This document shows positions 4,988 through 5,731 of a stretch of 5,731 bases of DNA, in pieces (the first letter of the stretch is position 1; every line of letters starts with the position of its first letter). Position numbers and translations under genes: made by a program. The notes beneath the pieces were generated by a model, which saw only the letters and a list, made by a program, of their open reading frames with translations, was not told where the DNA came from and ran no database searches. Origin of the DNA: Acidobacteriota bacterium (GTDB lineage Bacteria > Acidobacteriota > Terriglobia > Acidiferrales > UBA7541); NCBI GenBank assembly GCA_016179005.1, contig JACOSF010000007.1:1-5731 (forward strand). The letters run 5' to 3'.

Positions 4988-5731
4988 ATGTCGGTCACAG
5001 CCATTTTCGCCGGCCGCGTTCTGACGCCCCTCGAGGAATTCATTGACGGCCTCGTGGTAGTCGAAGACCGCAGAATTGTCGCCGTTGGGCGCCGCGATTC
5101 TGTCCACGTTCCGGCGGGAGCCCGGGAGATCCGTGCGCCCGGAATGACCGTTGTCCCTGGCTTCGTGGACATCCATATCCACGGCGCCGGAGGTCACGAC
5201 GTCATGGAAGCCGATCCCGCTGCGCTTAGCGCGGTGGCCCGCACTGCCGCACGTTTCGGGACGACTTCTCTCCTCGCCACCACCGTTACCGCAGCACTCG
5301 ACCGCACTTGCCACTCCCTCGAAGGCATTGCTCAGTTCATCCGCGCGCGGTCGACTCCGAGCGACGCTGAAACTGAAATCCTCGGCATCCACTTCGAAGG
5401 CCCGTTCATCAGCCATACTAGCCGCGGCGTTCATCCTCAGGAATGGATCGCGGCGCCGTCTGTCGAATCCCTTCACCGGATGCTGGGCGCAGCCGCCGGT
5501 TTCGGCAAGGTTTTGACGCTTGCTCCTGAACTCCCGGGCGCGCTCGACCTTGTGGACACAGCCCGTTCCGAAGGCCTGGTGGTCGCATTGGGTCACACCG
5601 ACGCGACTTTCAACGAGTCGCAGGCCGCCATCCAGCGCGGCGCGCGCCATGCCGTCCATGTCTTTAATGCCATGCGGCCTTTTTCCCATCGCGAGACCGG
5701 AGTCCTCGGCGCAGTTCTCACTTCTCCGGAG
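4988..5731 (+). CDS. nagA: N-acetylglucosamine-6-phosphate deacetylase, 3' end missing
   Basis: This cytoplasmic enzyme removes the acetyl group from GlcNAc-6-phosphate, giving glucosamine-6-phosphate for amino-sugar breakdown or cell-wall recycling. The 248 codons present run open to the right edge; the family is about 380-390 aa. Landmarks: PGFVDIHIHGAGGHD (57-71) with the HxH at 63-65, HFEGPF (135-140) with metal ligand Glu137, LAPE (178-181), LGHTDA (201-206) with ligand His203, and HVFNAM (224-229) with ligand His224. All three zinc-site residues known for E. coli NagA have counterparts; the later catalytic Asp and substrate His lie beyond the window. ATG 4988 is the only reasonable start, since an in-frame TGA stands at 4949, but no Shine-Dalgarno sequence precedes it, so translation may be leaderless or weak. 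No partner such as nagB or a regulator is visible. Confidence 0.93.
   Translation, partial: MSVTAIFAGRVLTPLEEFIDGLVVVEDRRIVAVGRRDSVHVPAGAREIRAPGMTVVPGFVDIHIHGAGGHDVMEADPAALSAVARTAARFGTTSLLATTVTAALDRTCHSLEGIAQFIRARSTPSDAETEILGIHFEGPFISHTSRGVHPQEWIAAPSVESLHRMLGAAAGFGKVLTLAPELPGALDLVDTARSEGLVVALGHTDATFNESQAAIQRGARHAVHVFNAMRPFSHRETGVLGAVLTSPE

Noticed and set aside
4946..5689. Long open frame of 247 codons on the - strand opposite nagA
   Set aside because: It is the antisense shadow of a clear NagA coding frame in GC-rich DNA; its translation shows no family motif and is compositionally odd.

Overview
The window is a high-GC stretch of bacterial chromosome with ordinary housekeeping and envelope-related genes. 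The gene content (Tat-exported M24 protein, small exported protein with a GWVTDT...VTGSVDGDTIKV pattern, HtpX, NagA) and the base composition suggest an Acidobacteriota-like soil bacterium. That placement is an inference from family resemblance; there is no rRNA marker here. I see no tRNA, rRNA, CRISPR array, transposase, phage gene or replication origin.

Layout, left to right: (1) the 3' part of an RlmI-type 23S rRNA methyltransferase, + strand. (2) A good sigma70-type promoter followed by an HtpX (M48) membrane protease gene that is broken by an internal deletion which also shifts the frame. (3) A perfect-looking 36-bp tandem duplication whose second copy runs into a strong bidirectional terminator, between convergent genes. 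(4) On the - strand, a complete Tat-exported M24 'pita-bread' protein in which most metal ligands are replaced. (5) A 228-bp divergent intergenic region. (6) A single-pass membrane protein with a long coiled coil and a C-terminal beta-type domain, closed by a terminator. (7) A 93-aa exported protein behind a structured leader, closed by a terminator. (8) A 57-aa very basic protein on the - strand with its own promoter and ribosome binding site. (9) The 5' two-thirds of nagA (N-acetylglucosamine-6-phosphate deacetylase), running off the right edge.

The genes look like separate transcription units: nearly every one has its own terminator or promoter, and directions alternate. I see no operon, and no evidence that they form one system. 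Envelope and cell-wall themes recur (HtpX quality control, exported M24 protein, membrane coiled coil, exported small protein, amino-sugar recycling), but this is weak evidence of a link.

The points most worth a second look are the M24 protein with lost metal ligands, the frame-breaking deletion in htpX, the 36-bp duplication fused to the terminator, and the small exported protein that seems to lack a Cys-rich segment I expect in its relatives. No clearly new defence or mobile system is visible. Two genes with apparent internal losses plus a tandem duplication raise the possibility of assembly error, which should be excluded before any biological reading.
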